Below are positions 34,390-36,360 of a stretch of 36,360 nt of DNA, one piece after another. The translations under genes were made by a program, and so were the position numbers. The notes below the pieces were generated by a model. The model did not search any database. It worked only from the letters and a program-made list of their open reading frames with translations, and had not been told where the DNA came from. Source of the DNA: Mycobacterium sp. AT1. Its GTDB lineage: Bacteria; Actinomycetota; Actinomycetes; Mycobacteriales; Mycobacteriaceae. The stretch is taken from positions 1-36,360 of the forward strand of contig NZ_MVOC01000001.1 in NCBI RefSeq assembly GCF_002043095.1, read 5' to 3'. Each line of letters begins with the position of its first letter. Position 1 is the first letter of the stretch.

Positions 34390-35187
34390 TCACCCAATCG
34401 CCCGCGTGATCAGCGAAATGAACTCCGAGCAGGACTGATACCGAAGGTCGGGCGATTTGGCCATTGCCTTGGCGAGGATCGAGTCGAAGGCCCGCGGCAC
34501 CCAGTCGAGGTGTCTGGAGTACTTCGGCACCGGACTGTTCAGGTGTGCGTTGACCAGGGCCATCGACGTATGACCGTTGAACGGCGGTGACCCCGTGAGG
34601 AGTTCGACGGCCGTGCAGGCCAAGGAATATTCGTCGGAGGCGGCCGACGGTGAATGTCCGTGCAGCACCTCGGGAGCCGCGTACGGCAACGACGCCTCGA
34701 CGTGCGTCAACCGTTGTTTGGCGTCCTCGGCGAGCGAGCGGGCGATGCCGAAGTCGGTGAGGATCGCCCCGCCGGCGGAAAATGGTTCGGAGACAAGGAC
34801 GTTCGGCGGCTTGACGTCACAGTGCACGACGCCGATGGCGTGGACGTGGTCGAGGGCGCTCGCGATCTGGGCCAACGCAATGAGCCGAAGGTCCCGGCCC
34901 GGCAGGTTGGTCGCCGTGCCACCACGGATCAGTTGCATGGCCAGCCAACCGGGTCCTGACTCGTACATGGTGACGACGTGGGGGTGAGCGGTCCGCCTCG
35001 CGAACTCGAATTCGCGTTGCAGCCGCGTCAGGTTGAACGCGTCGCGATGGTGCTCGTCGAGCACCTTGAGCGCGACGGGTCCGCCCAGGCCGGCGGCGTG
35101 GTGCGCCTGGTACACCGTGGCGGTCCCACCGTGACCGATCACGCCGTCGATCACGTAATCCCCGAAGGCGTCCATTGGTCTCAGCAT
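34390..35187 (-). CDS. Small soluble Ser/Thr protein kinase of the non-RD type
   Basis: 265 residues, kinase domain only. G-loop GHGGTATVY (18-26), ATP lysine K41 in VALKVL, catalytic loop [11 protein letters not shown] (121-131; D124, N129), DFG 145-147, and APE 171-173 in [11 protein letters not shown]. The usual arginine before the catalytic aspartate (HRD) is a cysteine, C123, so activation-loop phosphorylation is probably not needed in the usual way. There is no membrane helix or PASTA/sensor domain, unlike most mycobacterial Pkn proteins. Start ATG 35187, or ATG 35175, which leaves a perfect dyad outside the gene. Divergent from ispE and upstream of the permease on the same strand, which may be its partner or target; this is inference. 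Confidence 0.9.
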   Translation of the reverse strand: MLRPMDAFGDYVIDGVIGHGGTATVYQAHHAAGLGGPVALKVLDEHHRDAFNLTRLQREFEFARRTAHPHVVTMYESGPGWLAMQLIRGGTATNLPGRDLRLIALAQIASALDHVHAIGVVHCDVKPPNVLVSEPFSAGGAILTDFGIARSLAEDAKQRLTHVEASLPYAAPEVLHGHSPSAASDEYSLACTAVELLTGSPPFNGHTSMALVNAHLNSPVPKYSRHLDWVPRAFDSILAKAMAKSPDLRYQSCSEFISLITRAIG

Positions 35188-35200
35188 TCTCGCAGAATGC
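35184..35200. repeat. Perfect 17-bp inverted repeat at the kinase 5' end
   Basis: GCATTCT-CGC-AGAATGC overlaps the first kinase ATG (35185-35187) and lies 53 bp before the ispE -10. It could be an operator for the kinase (favouring the ATG at 35175), for ispE, or a hairpin in the kinase mRNA. Confidence 0.4.
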
Positions 35201-35252
35201 GGCGCGGCGGGGGGATCTCGTCACTTCCTTTTCCGTCGCGCCCGGGCTTCGT

Positions 35253-35258
35253 TACTGT
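35253..35258 (+). promoter_or_regulatory. -10 box of ispE (leaderless)
   Basis: TACTGT, 6 bp before the GTG at 35265. An own promoter is expected because ksgA is separated from ispE here by two opposite genes. Confidence 0.5.
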
Positions 35259-35264
35259 CGGTGC

Positions 35265-36239
35265 GTGCCCCAGTCCGACGCAGCCGCCGAATGGGTGTCG
35301 ACGGGGTCGGTGACGGTACGCGTACCCGGCAAGGTCAACCTGTACCTCGGCGTCGGCGATCTGCGCGACGACGGCTATCACGAACTGACGACGGTGTTCC
35401 ACGCCGTGTCGCTCTTCGACGAGATCACCGTGCGCAACGCCGACGTGCTGTCCCTCGAGCTGACTGGGGAGGGCCTCGACGAGGACGGGGCGTCGCTGCC
35501 CCTGGACCAGCGCAACCTGGCGTGGCGCGCCGCCGAGCTGATGGCCGCCCACGTCGGACGCGAGCCGGACGTGGCCATCGCCATGGAGAAGTCGATCCCC
35601 GTCGCGGGTGGGATGGCTGGTGGCAGTGCCGACGCCGCGGCGGTCCTGGTGGCCATGAACGCGCTCTGGGAGTTGGGCGTGCCGCGGCGAGACCTGCACG
35701 CGTTGGGCGCCGAACTTGGCAGCGACGTGCCCTTCGCCCTGCACGGCGGCACCGCGTTGGGCACCGGCCGCGGAGAGCAGTTGGCAACGGTCTTGTCCCG
35801 CAACACCTTTCACTGGGTGTTGGCGTTCTCCGACGGTGGCCTGTCCACCCCGAAGGTGTTCGCGGAGATCGACCGGCTGCGGGCCGACGACACCAAGACC
35901 CAACCCGCCAGGCTCGAGGATCCGGAACCACTGCTGGCTGCGCTGGCGTCGGGCGACCCGTACGAGCTGGCGCCCCTGCTCGGCAACGACCTGCAGCCGG
36001 CGGCGCTGAACCTCGACTCCAGGCTGCGCAGGACGCTGCGCGCGGGCGTCGACGCGGGGGCGTTGGCGGGAATCGTCTCCGGTTCGGGGCCGACGTGCGC
36101 CTTCCTGTGTCCGACGGCGGCGGCCGCGGTCGACGTCGGCGTCCAGCTGGCCGGTGCCGGAGTGTGTCGCACGGTGCGGGCGGCGAGTGGTCCGGTGCAC
36201 GGGGCCAGGGTGGTTCCGGCGCCCCCAAAAACGGTGTGA
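35265..36239 (+). CDS. ispE: 4-diphosphocytidyl-2-C-methyl-D-erythritol kinase
   Basis: 324 residues of the GHMP kinase family. [24 protein letters not shown] is the substrate-binding start, [17 protein letters not shown] the ATP-binding glycine loop, [12 protein letters not shown] and [10 protein letters not shown] the remaining GHMP motifs. It phosphorylates CDP-methylerythritol at position 2 in the MEP route to isoprenoid precursors, cytosolic and essential in mycobacteria. GTG 35265 chosen from the leaderless -10; the longer frame from 35175 runs through the promoter and the divergent kinase. Slightly longer than M. tuberculosis IspE (306) at the N-terminus and in a loop rich in acidic residues near 65-75. 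Confidence 0.96.
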   Translation: MPQSDAAAEWVSTGSVTVRVPGKVNLYLGVGDLRDDGYHELTTVFHAVSLFDEITVRNADVLSLELTGEGLDEDGASLPLDQRNLAWRAAELMAAHVGREPDVAIAMEKSIPVAGGMAGGSADAAAVLVAMNALWELGVPRRDLHALGAELGSDVPFALHGGTALGTGRGEQLATVLSRNTFHWVLAFSDGGLSTPKVFAEIDRLRADDTKTQPARLEDPEPLLAALASGDPYELAPLLGNDLQPAALNLDSRLRRTLRAGVDAGALAGIVSGSGPTCAFLCPTAAAAVDVGVQLAGAGVCRTVRAASGPVHGARVVPAPPKTV

Positions 36240-36274
36240 CCCACGCCTCAATCGAGCCAGAAGTTTGTTAGTTA

Positions 36275-36291
36275 CTTAAGAGTCTCTTAAG
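36275..36291. repeat. Perfect 17-bp palindrome upstream of the last gene start
   Basis: CTTAAGAG-T-CTCTTAAG in an AT-rich patch. It overlaps a -10-like TAAGAT (36288-36293), so a repressor bound here would block transcription to the right. The form suits a MarR/TetR/PadR-type operator. Confidence 0.5.
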
Positions 36292-36301
36292 ATGATCGGC
36301 G

Positions 36302-36360
36302 GTGACAACGAGCGGTTTCACGTGCGGCGCGACGACGTCCCCCACCGTAGTCTTCGGTGG
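36302..36360 (+). CDS. Possible start of a truncated gene at the right edge
   Basis: GTG 36302 opens a frame to the window edge (starts VTTSGFTCGATTSPT). TAAGAT 8 bp upstream and the palindrome before it make it plausible as a regulated leaderless gene. Nineteen codons are too few to identify a product. Confidence 0.3.
   Translation, partial: MTTSGFTCGATTSPTVVFG

Overview
The window is high-GC DNA from a mycobacterium, most likely a fast-growing Mycolicibacterium; species cannot be fixed from sequence alone. Its right two thirds hold the same genes in nearly the same order as M. tuberculosis Rv0998-Rv1011: pat (cAMP-regulated acetyltransferase), alkB-like, arcA, pmt, rsmI, pabB, metG, tatD, rpfB, ksgA and ispE. 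LpqN-type and DUF5642-type lipoproteins and many promoters that appear to be leaderless fit this. No rRNA, tRNA, CRISPR array or intact insertion sequence was seen.

Layout. (1) 1-5503 is a dense sigma-factor partner-switching locus: a cut-off response regulator/PP2C phosphatase, a STAS anti-anti-sigma protein behind a SigF-like promoter, an RsbU_N-PAS-(GAF)-SpoIIE-HATPase protein, and an RsbP-like PAS phosphatase translationally coupled to an RsbQ-like hydrolase. (2) 5590-8355 holds a HAD phosphatase, an MscS channel, two small cotranscribed genes and a small lipoprotein. (3) 8492-11533 is a four-gene operon with three successive GTGA overlaps (family 2 glycosyltransferase, short acyl-CoA dehydrogenase-like protein, PIG-L deacetylase, NodS-like methyltransferase), apparently a small pathway of unknown product. 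A second STAS gene, lacking the usual phosphorylatable residue, meets it tail to tail.

(4) 12279-19702 holds a membrane protein, pat, a shikimate dehydrogenase-like gene, an arrestin-fold/membrane protein/LpqN cluster, a choloylglycine hydrolase-family enzyme, two tandem lipoprotein genes and an AlkB-like dioxygenase. (5) 19734-26033 holds divergent soxR/arcA, a DUF559-like gene bracketed by copies of a palindromic repeat, divergent pmt/rsmI, and pabB. (6) 26090-28149 is an ECF41 sigma factor with a flavoprotein oxidoreductase, preceded by a near-consensus ECF41 promoter. (7) 28199-36239 holds divergent metG/tatD, then rpfB and ksgA. The usual rpfB-ksgA-ispE run is interrupted by an oppositely oriented amino-acid permease and a small non-RD Ser/Thr kinase, and ispE has its own leaderless promoter.

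Themes: stress signalling by phosphatase/STAS switching, cell-envelope lipoproteins and glycosylation, and compact promoter architecture. At pmt/rsmI and metG/tatD the two divergent -10 boxes share a single TA step in intergenic gaps of only 24 and 23 bp. Proposed functions come from family motifs read by eye; no database search was run.
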